A stretch of DNA of 64,000 nt from Venturia oleaginea. Its lineage: Eukaryota > Ascomycota > Dothideomycetes > Venturiales > Venturiaceae. Shown here in pieces: positions 1 to 11,562 of this stretch. The stretch lies in contig JABMLP010000019.1 of NCBI GenBank assembly GCA_013176395.1, positions 930,001 through 994,000 on the forward strand. The letters run 5' to 3'. The notes under the pieces are model-generated. The model was given only the letters and a program-made list of their open reading frames with translations, searched no databases and had not been told where the DNA came from. The position numbers and the translations under genes were made by a program. Position 1 is the first letter of the stretch, and the number at the start of each line of letters is the position of its first letter.

Positions 1-435
1 CAATATACCTGTCCGACCTTCCTTCAAGCCCATGGCTCTTATGTGGCTGGATGCCCGTCTTGGAGATACTACTTCAATGCCACCTTTCCCAACCTTCAGA
101 CCTTTCCCAATGCTGGTATCGCCCATGCTACAGAAATTGACCTCGTTTTTGGCAACCATGGAAAACTCCCGACGGAAATTGGAAGCCAGCCCAGTCCTCC
201 TCAAGAAGTTGCGTTGAGTGAGTTCATGTAAGGTGCGTGGGCTAAGTTTGCGAAGAATCCTGCTGGAGGGCCTGCTTGGGCTAAAGTTGGATCAGCGCAT
301 TCCGGATGGCGTTTGAATGGATCCGAGCCAGATGATTTGGGTGTGCTTGGTGGTGTTTCAAGTGCTGGTGTCAATGTTGTTAGTCGCAAGAGTGTGGATG
401 CCAAGTGTGCCATGTTTTTGCCTTTTTACTCCTAG
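1..435 (+). pseudogene. Carboxylesterase type B, C-terminal part, interrupted by a stop
   Basis: The frame open from base 1 reads the C-terminal end of a fungal type B carboxylesterase/lipase (alpha/beta hydrolase). It contains WRYYFNATFPN, then GIAHATEIDLVFG around the region that carries the catalytic histidine in the family, then AWAKFAKNPAGGPAW and a normal TAG end at 433-435. The frame is broken by TAA at 232-234, exactly where relatives usually have Gln in a run like FMQGAWAKFAKNP, so CAA to TAA is the simplest explanation. Coding resumes in the same frame for 66 codons after the stop. The 5' part lies outside the window. The family call rests on the motif series and is fairly secure; that the gene is dead is inferred from the one stop. 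A sequencing error or an intron at this spot is not excluded, but I see no good donor/acceptor pair. Confidence 0.6.
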
Positions 436-502
436 GTTATCTATGTGGAGAGACAGAAGAATTGGCGGTCTGCATCAAACAACTACGTGAATGACGATTG
501 GC

Positions 503-862
503 TTAATTGGCAAGACATGCTTGGAGTGTTTGGTTTCGTTGCAATATTTGATTATTTGGCAAGTAATTACCAACTGCAACAAAAAGATTAGCTGCTGAAA
601 GTATTTCAATCTCCGAGGCTCTTCTGTACCTGCTTAGCTTCAATATCTCCGCTACCACTAACTGAATTTTATGTTTGTAACACTTGGAAGTTCCCCCGGC
701 TTCTCTCTTGTGATGATGGTAAGCACAGACGTTCACTACCCAGGGGGGATCGAGTGTGCTCATGTCCTTGTACTTGCACTTCGCAAAGCCGAGCATGATA
801 CCGTACAAACAATCTGTGGTGTACGTTTCCTTGGTTTTACAAATCCTTTTGATGTCCGCCAT
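503..862 (-). CDS. Small cysteine-containing hypothetical protein
   Basis: An ATG-started open frame of 119 codons. The first 65 residues are rich in Cys and Lys (Cys at about 8, 19, 29, 47 and 61) with a His triplet; the second half is an ordinary helical-looking stretch. There is no signal peptide or membrane segment, and I do not recognise a family. It lies alone between the broken carboxylesterase and the next minus-strand gene. It may be a real small gene or chance; the lack of any intron or conserved motif keeps the confidence low. Confidence 0.25.
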   Translation of the reverse strand: MADIKRICKTKETYTTDCLYGIMLGFAKCKYKDMSTLDPPWVVNVCAYHHHKREAGGTSKCYKHKIQLVVAEILKLSRYRRASEIEILSAANLFVAVGNYLPNNQILQRNQTLQACLAN

Positions 863-1025
863 TTATTAATTCATATCCACAAAAGATTTACGGAGCGGCG
901 ACCCCTTAGCTGTTGTTGTGAAAGCTCTGGTCGTGATGTAAACAGGCCACCGGCTGCGGACTGTACAAGATAAGATCATGTTATCTAGTAGTGCGTTCTG
1001 GAAACTTCTGTCTTCAACAAATCTC

Positions 1026-1478
1026 CTAGTTGATATGATCGCATGAGAAGATCAAACCAGGAACGACTTCCTCGATGCTTTGACGCTTAAGCGGAAGAGG
1101 AGGCGCAAGTCTCCACTCGTTAATCCAGTCAACGTACAGCTCCACAGTATCAGCTCCGAGAGTGTCGTTCACGATGGTGAATACGGTCTCGGTAGGTCGC
1201 GCTGCCAGAAATGCAGATGATTCGCGGATCTTTTTGGCATCAATGTAGAACAAGACCCCGCCACAAGATTGTATGGTGGCCACAGAGGAACCATAGCTAT
1301 CAAGACGTTTAGTGTACGTGCCGTTAAGCCTGGAGAATAGTTTGACTAACTTTAATATTGGAGCCTCTTCAGGATCCCTTTGCGTAGGCGAAGGCGAGCC
1401 ATCCACATCTTCTCTCTTGACGAGTTGTTCAGTGGTGGCAAGATCCCGAACGTCTTTGTCCACGAAACCAGCACCCAT
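1026..1478 (-). CDS. Hypothetical protein, 150 residues or longer
   Basis: The frame opens with ATG at 1478 and has balanced, protein-like composition: a charged N-terminus, then a mixed alpha/beta stretch ending at a normal stop. I do not recognise the family. A second, longer ATG-started frame lies upstream on the same strand (1669 down to about 1500) in a different phase and has an Arg/Ser/Gln-rich, presequence-like composition. An acceptor-like TATCTCAG just before 1500 could join the two, with a donor either right after the second codon (GTAACA) or at GTGTTC. The true start is therefore uncertain. Confidence 0.4.
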   Translation of the reverse strand: MGAGFVDKDVRDLATTEQLVKREDVDGSPSPTQRDPEEAPILKLVKLFSRLNGTYTKRLDSYGSSVATIQSCGGVLFYIDAKKIRESSAFLAARPTETVFTIVNDTLGADTVELYVDWINEWRLAPPLPLKRQSIEEVVPGLIFSCDHIN

Positions 1479-2147
1479 ATATCGGCCGGCCCCTGAGATA
1501 ATTTTCTGATAGCATAGAAAGAGCTGGATTGAGGCGAAGGTTGGTGAAGCCGGTGGGCGAGATGTTGTTGTTGATTAGTTGAGGTGCGGCGTGGAACACG
1601 GCTAGATAAATTGCTATGCCAAATAGGGTTTAGAGCTCTTTCACTCCATCGCCTGGTCATGTTACCCATTTAAGTTTTTGAAGAATTACACAAATCTTGC
1701 TACGAGCGTAGAGTAACAATTTTATTGGAATTCTCCCTCCTGTGAGAAAAAACTCCGTGAGGGTAAGCGAATCAAAAGCTGGGCAGAAATGAAGAGCTTC
1801 AATTTTCTGACCAAGAACGCTCAACTGATCTCGTGTATCTTAGAATAAAGACGGAGCAAATATCTTCCCTACTTCCACTTGTCTAAAGATTCCTCAAGAA
1901 AATCCACATCCTTTCTACTTTGGTATACCGTAGGGCATTCTAGAATATAACAGCTAAAGATCTCCAAAGCACTACTGCTAGCTAGTGCCTATACATGCAC
2001 AGCCCCTCAAAAGAAAATCTCTCACTTTACATCCACACCTGAGTCGTTCGCGTTGGAACAAGAAAGAGTCGATGTCGCCGAGGTACGGAGAACATCATAG
2101 TCGACAGGGTTGAACATTGCTCTGCGGGGACCTTTGTTCCCTTTTCA

Positions 2148-2212
2148 ACAGAAGCCGCTGGACAGAAGCCGCTGGACAGAAGCCGCTGGACAGAAGCCGC
2201 TGGACAGAAGCC
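2148..2212. repeat. 14-bp minisatellite, about 4.6 copies
   Basis: The unit ACAGAAGCCGCTGG is repeated four times without change (2148, 2162, 2176, 2190), followed by a 9-bp partial unit. It lies in the 1.1 kb between the 1026-1478 gene and the 3' end of cct2, where I see no gene. Confidence 0.9.
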
Positions 2213-2579
2213 AAGACAGCCGCAGGTCCGGCAGCACATCTTCAAATGTGGGTTACGCGATTTTAGAAGATAAACTGTTTAGAAGGCTTAGCTGACGTCG
2301 ATGCGAGAGATGGAGTAATGGTACTGGTGCTTGTAATACTGTGCAATTAGTGAGGCTATACTAGCTAAAAAGGGATGTGCAGGAGAAGGATTGCAGAAGG
2401 CCACGTAAGTTCGTCTTGAGCTGTATGGCTCATTTCTACGTGATCTATTGGACAACTTCAAATCGTGCCCGCCCTCGCCTCTTTCGGCAGACATGCAGGC
2501 TCGACGCGAGGCCGAAGAACGACCTTTGCCCGTTCACCGATCATGCGTTTTCCCTTCCTATAAATCCTTTTCGCCCGCT

Positions 2580-4352
2580 TCACATGCGCTCTCTCCTCCT
2601 TGGTGCGCTGCGGATGATGTTGTCGACACGAAGAAGCAGCTATCAATCTGTTAGTAACGGCAAGTAAAAGATGGGATGAACAACAACATACCTCAGCAGC
2701 TTCGCTGGCAGAGCTGACCACGGCTCTCTTTAGCTTGTAACTCTCCACGACACCGAGTTCCCTCATGTCAGCGATTCCTCCTCCTGGTCTAAGTAGGTCC
2801 AATCCTGAGCTCGTCATGCCAGCATAGATAGCCTTACGTAGTCTGCTCACCAAGTCGCTGGAGTCGAAACCAGCGTTGTCGGCCAAGATGGTCGGTAACT
2901 GCCGCAGAGCCTTTGCAAAGGCCTCAACAGCCAACGCCTTCTTGCCTTCAACATTTTGCGAAACGTGATCAACAGCTTTGGCCATGACCATTTCCGCACA
3001 GCCACCACCCAAAGTTGTCCTTGGTTCCTTGACTGTCTGACTGAGAACGGCCAAAGCATCATGTAGCGAGCGCTCAGCCTCGTCGAGAAGCTGTTCTGTT
3101 GCTCCTCTCAAGACAACCGTGCAGGCCTTTCCAGCAGCAACACCGGAGAAGCGCACGAGAGTGTCCTCACCGATGATGACTTCTTCGATCAAGTCGCAGT
3201 ATCCTAGCTTGACAGTCTCTGGATGGTCAAAAGTTGACGCAATTTCACCACCTGTGACCAATGCTAACCTCTCAATACCATCGAAATCTGCGTGCTCAAT
3301 AGCGCAAACGCCTGCGTCAGCAAATAACTGCTCGGGCCAGTTGTAGATGAGCTGTCTGTTGACAAAGCAGTTGATGCCATGCTTCTTGATGCGTTCTACC
3401 TTCTCCCTCATCTTTTCACGCTCCGCCTTTTCAAGCTCAGCAAGCTTGCCTGTTGAATCGACCTTTACGCGCGCGCCAAAGATCTTGATTTTGTCTGTGT
3501 CCATGGAAGTGTTTGCGACGAGAATCTTTGCGTTTACAATTCGCTTCGGGCAGTTGACACCGATTCGTTTGTCCAAAATAAATCCTTCATCGAGGTATGA
3601 GTCTCTCAGCCTACCGCCTGCCTTCTTGATTACCTGAATGTTTGTAAGGTCGGTGGAACCACCCAGACGTAGGACGGCATCAGTGGCAAGCTTCGAGAAG
3701 TAATCCCGATCTTGACTAAGAACCTTGGACGACAGGGTTGTGCGTGCGATGTTTTCTAAGTCGACTCTGAATTTCGAAATGTCCTTGCTATTGTCTACGG
3801 CATGCTGTTCAAGTGCTTGTAGGGCGGCATTGGAAGCTATTCTGTAGCCTTCGATAATAGTCTGAGGGTGGATCTTCTGGTTGACAAGCTGTTCTGCCTC
3901 GCGTAGGAGCTCAGCAGCGAGAACTGTGACGGAGGTAGTTCCATCGCCCACTTCGTCGTCCTGAACTTTTGAAATATTGACTAGAACTTTTGCGGCGGCA
4001 TTGTCGAGGGCTATCGATTTGAGGATGGTGGCCCCGTCGTTCGTTACCATGATTTCGCCAGTCGAGCTAGAATCATGGTTAGAATTTGAATGCCATAGCT
4101 TCATGTAAGCAGTATTTACGCAGATTGTAGGATCTTGTCCATTCCCTTTGGTCCCAGAGTGCTTTTTACCAAGTCGCCAACAGCTATGGCGCCGACAAAG
4201 GCTGATAGTCGCGCATTCTCGCCCTTCTCTTCCGTCACATCGTCGGCGAAGATTTGGGTGGGATTTTGGTATGACTGTGTCAGTCAGCTGTCTATTCCAT
4301 CGCGATAGGATTTATTCTTCCGAGCTCAACAAGCCAAGAAATCTCTTACCAT
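2580..4352 (-). CDS. cct2: T-complex protein 1 subunit beta (CCT2)
   Basis: Beta subunit of the cytosolic CCT/TRiC chaperonin, which folds actin, tubulin and other proteins in an ATP-driven cycle. By hand the exons are 4350-4352 (the ATG alone), 4120-4274, 2692-4066 and 2580-2639; introns are 75, 53 and 52 nt with GT-AG ends, and one carries a TACTAAC branch site. The product is 530 residues, as expected for the family (about 527). Chaperonin signatures are plain: [10 protein letters not shown] and TNDGATIL near the N-terminus, [11 protein letters not shown] (nucleotide-binding Asp), TLGGGCAEM and [10 protein letters not shown]. The C-terminus [18 protein letters not shown] is typical of the beta subunit. 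The start is fixed by splicing: a first coding exon of only three bases gives [10 protein letters not shown], matching the family N-terminus. It is transcribed away from sad1, 183 bp apart. Confidence 0.95.
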
Positions 4353-4535
4353 TTCAGTATGCACCAGCAACAATTATTCTGATCGTGTAGTGTATGGTGG
4401 GGGTCTTGCTCGGACGCCGCGATTTCGAATTTCTCTTTAGTTCTATCTAGGGAGAGAGGGTCAAAGCTTTCATTCAAGATTCCGCCGCATCAAAGTCAAC
4501 ACTCAAGAATCCCTCACATCCACCCTCTGAACATC
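4353..4535. promoter_or_regulatory. Shared divergent promoter region of cct2 and sad1
   Basis: Only 183 bp separate the two divergent start codons, so both promoters and 5' leaders must overlap here. A CAAAGTCAACACTCAAG-type A/C-rich leader precedes the sad1 ATG, and the pyrimidine-rich strand faces cct2. No clear TATA box is visible. Confidence 0.4.
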
Positions 4536-6218
4536 ATGTCCAAGAAGAGAAGAGCTGCCGAATCCCTCGACGACATCACCGGAATCGACTCGCCCGCCTC
4601 GAAGAGATCCCGCGTCACCGACGACGACGAAGAAGAGCAGGACTGGGCTGGGAACGGAGATGGCACCAATGGACATCACCTAATTTCGCCGCGCCGAGAG
4701 GATCGCAACAAAATCGACATCGAAGGCGGCGATGCGGCTATTCATGAGGAGCTGGAAGAGGCCGGCGCCGACGCCGACGCCGACCATCAGCCTGCGACAT
4801 GGAAACAGGCAGCTCCCACCGACGGATACGATGATTTATACCTTGACACCATCAACAGAAAAGTCCTCGACTTCGACTTTGAAAAGCTGTGTTCCGTCAC
4901 TCTCTCAAATATAAATGTCTACGCATGTCTCGTATGCGGGAAGTACTATCAGGGAAGAGGGCCAAAATCACAGGCATATTTCCACGCTCTCGAAGATGAC
5001 CACCATGTCTATGTCAATATGGAAACAAAGAAAGTATACGTGCTTCCGGAAGGATACGAGGTCAAGAGTAAGAGTTTGGACGATATCAAGTTCGTAGTGG
5101 ACCCTCGCCTTGCAAGGGAAGATGTCTTGCGCCTGGACAAGGAGCAAAAGCAGGCCTGGGATTTGCTGGGGAGGAAGTATGTGCCAGGTTTCGTCGGCAT
5201 GAATAACATCAAGCTGAACGACTACTTCAACGTGATTATGCATGCGCTTGCACACGTCGCACCCTTACGGAATTTCTTCATGCTCGAGGATCTCACGAGT
5301 CGATCACAGCTGGCATCGCGTTTTAGTACTCTTGTCAGAAAAATCTGGAATCCACGGGCCTTTAAGTCGCATGTATCGCCTCATGAACTACTGCAAGAGA
5401 TTGCCCTCCGGTCGAGCAAGAAGTTTACACTCTCGGAGCAATCCGATCCGGTCGAGTTCCTCTCCTGGTTCTTGAACAACCTACATCTGGCGCTAGGAGG
5501 TAGCAAGAGCAGACCAGGCACCAGCATTGTGCAAAAGGTCTTCCAAGGTCAGCTTCAGATGGAATCGCAACTGATCACAGCTCGCGCCGATGCCGGTGAT
5601 CGGTTGCGTTTTGAAGACGCCGAAGTTAAAACCGAGAGATCACGATTTCTTATTCTTACACTGGATCTGCCACCGGCGCCGCTTTTCCAAGACGAACTGG
5701 ACAAGAATATCATTCCTCAGGTGCCTCTTGCTGGACCTCAGGGCATCCTTTCGAAATACGATGGCTTCCATGCTCAGGAGAAGATGAATCAGCGCCAAAG
5801 ATATCGATTGCTTCATCCTCTCCCACCGTTCTTGCTATTCCACATCAAGAGATTTTCCAAAAACAAGTTCGTCTCGGAGCGCAACGGCACTATCGTCACT
5901 TTTCCAACACGGTCACTTGACATGTCACCTTACGTCGTACCCAACCCAGCTATCCACCCACCAAGCGAGCCTATTCTATACGACTTGATTGCCAACATTA
6001 CTCATGAGGCTGTGAGAATGAGAGATGATAGTGTTGAGGGCGAGACCGAACGAAAGGTTTGGAGGGCCCAGCTATTGGATAAAAGTCGAGAGGAGTGGTT
6101 CGAGGTACAAGATCTGTTCGTCGAGAAGGCGAGGACGGAATTGATTGGCACGAAAGAGAGTTATGTTCAGGTTTGGGAAAGAAGGAGGACGCCGGCCAAG
6201 GGCAAGGCAAAAGCGTGA
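4536..6218 (+). CDS. sad1: U4/U6.U5 tri-snRNP protein Sad1/USP39 (inactive ubiquitin protease fold)
   Basis: Intronless 560-residue protein. Residues 1-90 are acidic/basic low complexity. A UBP-type zinc finger follows at about 115-175 (C119, C131, C134 and HH near 156; CLVCGKYYQGRG). From about 213 onward is a ubiquitin-specific protease fold. In this family the fold is catalytically dead and serves in spliceosome assembly, keeping the U4/U6.U5 tri-snRNP stable before the first splicing step. Here the position of the usual catalytic Cys in GNTCY is Asp229 (GMNNIKLNDYFN), and the C-terminal His box is missing, as in human USP39 and yeast Sad1. The ATG at 4536 gives a basic MSKKRR start with a clean A/C-rich leader. 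It is divergent from cct2. Confidence 0.93.
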   Translation: MSKKRRAAESLDDITGIDSPASKRSRVTDDDEEEQDWAGNGDGTNGHHLISPRREDRNKIDIEGGDAAIHEELEEAGADADADHQPATWKQAAPTDGYDDLYLDTINRKVLDFDFEKLCSVTLSNINVYACLVCGKYYQGRGPKSQAYFHALEDDHHVYVNMETKKVYVLPEGYEVKSKSLDDIKFVVDPRLAREDVLRLDKEQKQAWDLLGRKYVPGFVGMNNIKLNDYFNVIMHALAHVAPLRNFFMLEDLTSRSQLASRFSTLVRKIWNPRAFKSHVSPHELLQEIALRSSKKFTLSEQSDPVEFLSWFLNNLHLALGGSKSRPGTSIVQKVFQGQLQMESQLITARADAGDRLRFEDAEVKTERSRFLILTLDLPPAPLFQDELDKNIIPQVPLAGPQGILSKYDGFHAQEKMNQRQRYRLLHPLPPFLLFHIKRFSKNKFVSERNGTIVTFPTRSLDMSPYVVPNPAIHPPSEPILYDLIANITHEAVRMRDDSVEGETERKVWRAQLLDKSREEWFEVQDLFVEKARTELIGTKESYVQVWERRRTPAKGKAKA

Positions 6219-6571
6219 ACCGCATGTAATGGTTATTGGGGCATGGATTTGATCGACCCTCGAATTTGTTAGGACTGTTGAGACGGTTGGAATTGAATCT
6301 TGATGCCACAGTACGTCCTACAATCATATCCCGTGTCCCTGTCAGTGTGTTGACATGACCAAAGTTCTGGCACTCACAGATGTCAATTTGAACAAGGATC
6401 TAATATGTTTGACCAAGCATAAAGAACATACTTTGTGGATAGTGTGGCACCTATCTGTCGTGAGATGCACTTTCCCCAGTTCAGCTCATCTCCCACCTGG
6501 CATGGTTCTTCGCTCTTTTCTTGCCTTCAAAGTCCGAACAAAACACCCCGTTCGTGGTCAACGACACCAAT

Positions 6572-7620
6572 ATGGAGCTGTTGAATGTTCCGTTCATTCC
6601 ATACAACCAGCGGGACTGGTCGCAGAGCTTCGAGTACGTTCTTGCCCTCGTTCATAGCATGCTGCTACAAAGTCAGATGACTGGAATTGTTTCAGTGCCC
6701 CAGAATCTTCCTTACCAGTTGTCATACGAAACGCAAAGACGGGGGACAAATTTCAGATACGCCAATCGATTGTGCGGCAGCGCGCTACAAAGTTATGGGA
6801 GATGTCGCGCTTCCATGAATCCGACAACACGTTCAAGGTCCGAGTCCAAGCTAGTCAGAGAACACTCGCTATATTCTTCCACTGGATCAACAGTGGGAAA
6901 ATCCTATTCTTAAGGTTTGGAGGCGCGACCGAAATCGATACAACGATTGCCTGCTGGCACAAAAGCTTAACGTTCACCGCTGCTTGCCAAGAAGCCATGG
7001 ATAATGCACGTAAAAAAGAGCTCGATTTTTGCACTCGTCTCAACTATTTGGCCAAAACGAAGGGTGGCGACGTATGTCCCCAAAATCGGAGCTACCATCA
7101 AGGCACGCCGCAATGTCACATCAAGTGGCTGATCGACCTTTGCGTATTCGCTGTCAAGTATGACATTGCTCTGTTCTACGAAGACGCGCTTCATGCACTG
7201 TCTGTTGCTATTAAAATCTCGAACGAACTCCCAGGATGGAAGCTCGTCAACAAGACATACAGCGAAGTCTCAGAGTCTTCACCTCTCTGTATTTTCTTCA
7301 TTGAACTCTTCGTTGCCAACTGGTCTCGCTCGACAGCCTCCGACCTCTCGAATCTTATCGGCCTCCAACTCCATCACAGATTCGCATGTAATCTCATATA
7401 CGACCTCAGTATTACGATTGAGGCTGTCCGGATGGCACTTGGTGACAACGTGAAGGCACACCTCAAGGAACGAGAACGAATGCAGAAGGAAAAGGACAAT
7501 ATGTTTGCTGATCACAATTTGGAGAAAAGGCAGTTTGAATGGCAGATGGCAGATTTGCAGTCAGGCTTAGTAGAGGCACGGGCGAAGATCAAGGAATTGG
7601 ACCAGAAGAGTGTGGGGTAG
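6572..7620 (+). CDS. BTB-like/coiled-coil hypothetical protein
   Basis: Two frames are joined by a probable intron 6634-6695 (GTACGT...TTTCAG, 62 nt). Exons 6572-6633 and 6696-7620 then encode 328 residues from the ATG at 6572. The early part (VVIRNAKTGDKFQIRQSIV, then SRFHESDNTFKV and LAIFFHWINSGKI) has the layout of the degenerate BTB/POZ-like domains that are abundant in filamentous ascomycetes, where the first strands carry the substrate or partner contact. The middle is helical. The last 60 residues are a Lys/Glu-rich coiled coil. No partner or process can be named. Without the intron no ATG opens the BTB-like segment, which supports the splice. It is transcribed in the same direction as sad1, 353 bp downstream. 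Confidence 0.55.
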
Positions 7621-9736
7621 GAGTATCGAGCTTGAAGAAACAGGATGATGGGCAGGATTCACTCACGACGCTACTCCGTGCATCGTCTATTTCTAGCGCG
7701 GCTAGCTCCAAAACATCGGTTTGACGTACACTGAGTCTACGCTGGCGAAACGAATCTTAATACGATCGAGGGTACCATGAACAAAGAGGACTTTTGAGGG
7801 TCCAACGAGGTCTTGAACTATTTTGGACTTGGGAAGAATTGGCACAGCACTTCGAAGTAGCAGTCTGGTTTAACCCGATGACTTCAAGCGCCTCGGGAAG
7901 AAGACGGTCAAAGGGACATGGTGAGTCTCCGTCTGACCTTGTGGTACTTACTCTTACATAGAACGCAGTATCTTCAATGAACCTTCATAAGGTCAGCGCA
8001 CCTGACGCTATACTCGATATCTCGGGTTGAATCACTTCAGGTGATCCATTTTGATTCTCCTCGTATGTAGTAGTGAGCCTGTAGCTGATAGCCTACTTAT
8101 CCAAATTATCTTACTGTTACCGTTCTCCACAGTTGCAACTGATTTCACCCGGGCGTTTCTCTTTTCACTATTGAGTCAGCACTTTTAGCTTTCGGGGGCC
8201 GCTTGATGTTTGTCCTGGGGCTCTCTGTGCCAGCATCTTCTCTTTCATGTTTCTGACGACACGGAACCTTCATTTCTTTCTCTAGCTTCGCGATTTTTTC
8301 CTCTGGCTACCGCCAGTCCCGTCTCGTACCCTGAAGCTCATCTTTTATATCATCATATTCGTGCAGGTGTTCCTGGTCCTCGAATCGACCCTGAAGCTCG
8401 TTCAAAGCTTCGTATGCATGGCATGTGTCATTAATGCCGCCTACAGAGGAGATGAAGAGGATGGCTGTCACAAGTCTAGGATGAATATGCCCATCCTTCT
8501 AAGCATGAAATTCGGCAGCCAGTTCCTCTGACCAGTTCCTCTGACCAGTTCCTCTGAACAGTTCCTCCTAAATAGAGTGTAAAAGAAAGAAGTCAGCTCA
8601 GTAGGCAAACTGAGCTCGAATGCCATCCCCAAAAAATTCCAATCTGGAAGCTCGCCAGATGCAAAGATACGGATGGCCAGAATCTGTATGACATCGTCAT
8701 CGTTCTCGAGGGCTGTGACGCGATACTTTACAGCAAAAGACACAGCGCCACAGGCTCTTTCATGGAGCGTTGAGGCACCCGGGTGCGAGCATATAGGGGC
8801 TCAACCATGACATTGAGGATTGTATTTTGGTAGCAGCCTCCACATCTATCATACCTCATTCAACTCCATCTTGCGCCCCTTCCCAAGCGCTTTCACACAA
8901 GGGGCCAAATATCGGGAGATGATCTGCAACCTTCAGTGCATCTGTCAAGAATTTGGATCTTAAGTAAATTGATTTGACCAAAGTAAACCCACTCGAACGG
9001 ACAAGTTTGAGAGTATTTCGAGTTTCTTGTACGTCGAGTTGTTTTTCTTTTCTGGTAAAATGGTTTTGGCGCGTTGTTGGAGGAGATGTCGGTGTTTCTG
9101 ATATTTGGCGCCTGATGTGCCGCATAGGTAGGATTCGGGCTTAGGAAGCTAAATCAAAGGCACTAAAGAGAATATCAGTTTTAAGCAGTTTTATTACGGC
9201 CTTGTTAAGTTATGATGACGTGTCATACTCAATTGATTGGGAAGCTGGATGTACCTCGAATCTGACGATCAATCTCGGCGCTTGAATTCGATGTGGCATT
9301 TTAACGTACTTTGTGAACAAGTTGAGTGGTTTGTGAACCGTGATGGAAGGATAGGTTTCACAAGCTGATTGGAGAGGTGGTATGGAAGCTTCATCGACAC
9401 GCTGGTCGGGTATGCCCAAGTAGGCAAGGAACCAGCTCCTTTGCACTATGTGAAAGGCTGACTTGGATTGTATGTGAAGATCTTGGTGTGAAGATACTAG
9501 TAGCAGGTTTCAACCCACCCTATGAATCAAATGTTAAAACGGTAGTTATCCCATAATAAGAAGATATGCGGAACCAGGCTCTAGGTTGATCCCGCACGTT
9601 GCATTCACCCTTCATGTTGCAGCCACACCAGTGTAAAACATTTCCCAAACCAGTTTCTTTGTTCTGCCAAGCAGCTGAGTAGCTATTCGACTCTCTATTA
9701 CATGTTGCTTTATGTATTGAACCTCGCGTGTAAGAT
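7621..9736. other. Intergenic, no gene recognised
   Basis: About 2.1 kb between the BTB-like gene and the 3' end of the J-domain gene. Only short frames without recognisable motifs are present on either strand. A short tandem repeat lies at 8519-8569. Confidence 0.5.
8519..8569. repeat. 13-bp tandem repeat, about 3.9 copies
   Basis: The unit CCAGTTCCTCTGA is repeated three times exactly, followed by a slightly changed partial copy (ACAGTTCCTCC). Confidence 0.85.
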
Positions 9737-10938
9737 CTAATATATCTTTCTCTCCCTTAATTCCTCCATAGCATTTCCTTCATTCATCTCTTCCACCTTT
9801 CTTTCCATCACCCTTTGCATTGCAGCTTGAACCCCAGGTTGTTTCTGGATATCGTTATTGACAAGCCAGCTACTCAACTCTCTCTTTAACCTGTCCATTC
9901 CCTTATCAGCCTCTTGGCCCTTGAACGGCATACATTCCAGCTGGAGTAACCTTTGTGAATTCTCTTTCGTCGCGCGGACCATGCTCCTTATCTGGTTGGT
10001 CGCGTTTTGTAATCCTTCGGGTGTATCTGCCATACTCGCGGAAGAGGCTAATATCGGACCTAGTTGGTTCATTGCTATGAAAGCGGCGAAGAACGTCTGG
10101 CGCGCAATCTTTATGATTTGGAACGGAAGATATGAAGCGTGCAAGTGGGTGCTTCTGAGGAAAGAGTTGATATGGTGGGTAAGGAAGTCTGGAGTAGGAC
10201 GGGTGATCATGTAGGCTTCGAGTACGACGAGGGTGGCAATGGCTAGGAAGCGCCACTAGAATCATGATTAGCAGCAGGTTCTCTATTGAATTTGAGGAAG
10301 CAGATAGCTCACATAGCGGCCATAGGGCATCATCCCTAGAACATGGGCAATGACCATCGAGATCAATGTGCCAAAATAGAGCAGTCCGCTGTTTTGTGCT
10401 CCCTGCAATACGTAGTCTCCAATCGACTTGCAGTGTTTCCATTCCGCTGAATCTGGGCCGAATTTATCGTAGGCAAAGCGCTTCGCCGGATCGATGAGTG
10501 CGTCTGCTTCTGCTTTGACTCGGATGAAGGCGTCGTGAGCTATGTTTTTCTGGTGTTCGGGGTACCGATCTGGATGTAACCGTGCGGATCTATGTCACAA
10601 GTTAGTTTATAGTCTTCAAGGGTAGTCCTCAACTCTCACATTCTCCTCAGTGTCTTCTGTAGCGTCTTCTCACCAACGTCAATCTCGACTCCTAGGTGTT
10701 GGTAGTACGTCTGTTCTTGCCGTAGATTCCAGTCGGCCTCGTATATACAATAGAGGAGATATATTCCAATCACGGAGCAGTGTATGATCTTCCTGTGCTT
10801 GATGTATTGAGGTGTACCGGGCTGAGGAGCTGGGTCGCCGGCGCGAAGGGTGATGCGATAGTAAATTGTTTGAGCCCAGCCTGTGATAAGATTGGGAAGG
10901 AAATACCAGGCTCCTAGCGAGAGGAGATGGGAAGACAT
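9737..10938 (-). CDS. Membrane-anchored J-domain (Hsp40) co-chaperone
   Basis: Exons 10640-10938, 10313-10589 and 9737-10255, with introns of 50 and 57 nt (GTGAGA/TAG and GTGAGC/TAG, both with CTAA-type branch sites), give 364 residues. The N-terminal 70 residues hold hydrophobic helices (about 5-20 and 52-66). A J-domain follows with its HPD motif at residues 105-107 (LHPDRYP), which in the family stimulates Hsp70 ATPase, and then KRFAYDKFG, which closes the J-domain. A further membrane span (GLLYFGTLISMVIAHVLG) and a long C-terminal region with helices come after. The membrane topology points to ER or another endomembrane, but the compartment is inference. The start at 10938 is the first ATG of the open frame. 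It may correspond to uncharacterised fungal membrane DnaJ proteins. Confidence 0.8.
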
Positions 10939-11498
10939 GATCAATTATCACGCTCTAGGATGACCGGCGGGGAGTTGATACTGGTCGATATGACTGAGGT
11001 GCCGCTTCTGTGGACACCTGGCAAAGTATCAATTTGCTCATGTAAACCAAATATAATTGAACAAAGAAAGAACAAAGGAGAGTCAGCACCAGTATCCCGA
11101 ATTAGGAAGATGGCAATGCGCAACGAAGCTCGAGGTCTCTTTTCTCATATTATTCTTTCCATCCAACATCTTCTCGCCTGTCAGGATACTCCGAGATGAG
11201 GCTCAACACGGCAGCGCTCGGGCCGTTCCGCAGCGCCATGTGGATCAAATGGAACTGTTAAGGTTAAGGTTGTATCGCTGTCTGCACGCCCCGGGCTTGG
11301 CAATGGGCAATGTTCAAGAAGCTCTCAAGAATGGAGCTTTGAGTCAAATATCTTGAAATTTACAGAACTGGTAGGAAATGGTTGCCTCAAAGACATGGTC
11401 AAGTTTGAACATTTTCCATCCGGTACACGTTGGCGTACAACGTCTTCTAAATGAGCAAAACCTTGCTGCCTAATGAAGTCTATTTTAACTTAGGAGTA
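10939..11498. other. Intergenic, upstream of the J-domain gene and the transposon
   Basis: 560 bp holding the promoter of the minus-strand J-domain gene and the left flank of the transposon. No gene or repeat is recognised. Confidence 0.5.
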
Positions 11499-11547
11499 AC
11501 GTACTTCACAAGCGAGTGGGCCACCTCACAAACGTAAACCGCCTTCG
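11499..11547 (+). repeat. Left terminal inverted repeat of the Fot1/pogo element
   Basis: 49 bp made of a 27-bp outer block (ending GGGCCACC) and a 22-bp inner block (ending CGCCTTCG). Both blocks recur exactly, in reverse complement, at the right end. Confidence 0.9.
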
Positions 11548-11562
11548 CAACAACGTCGCGTA

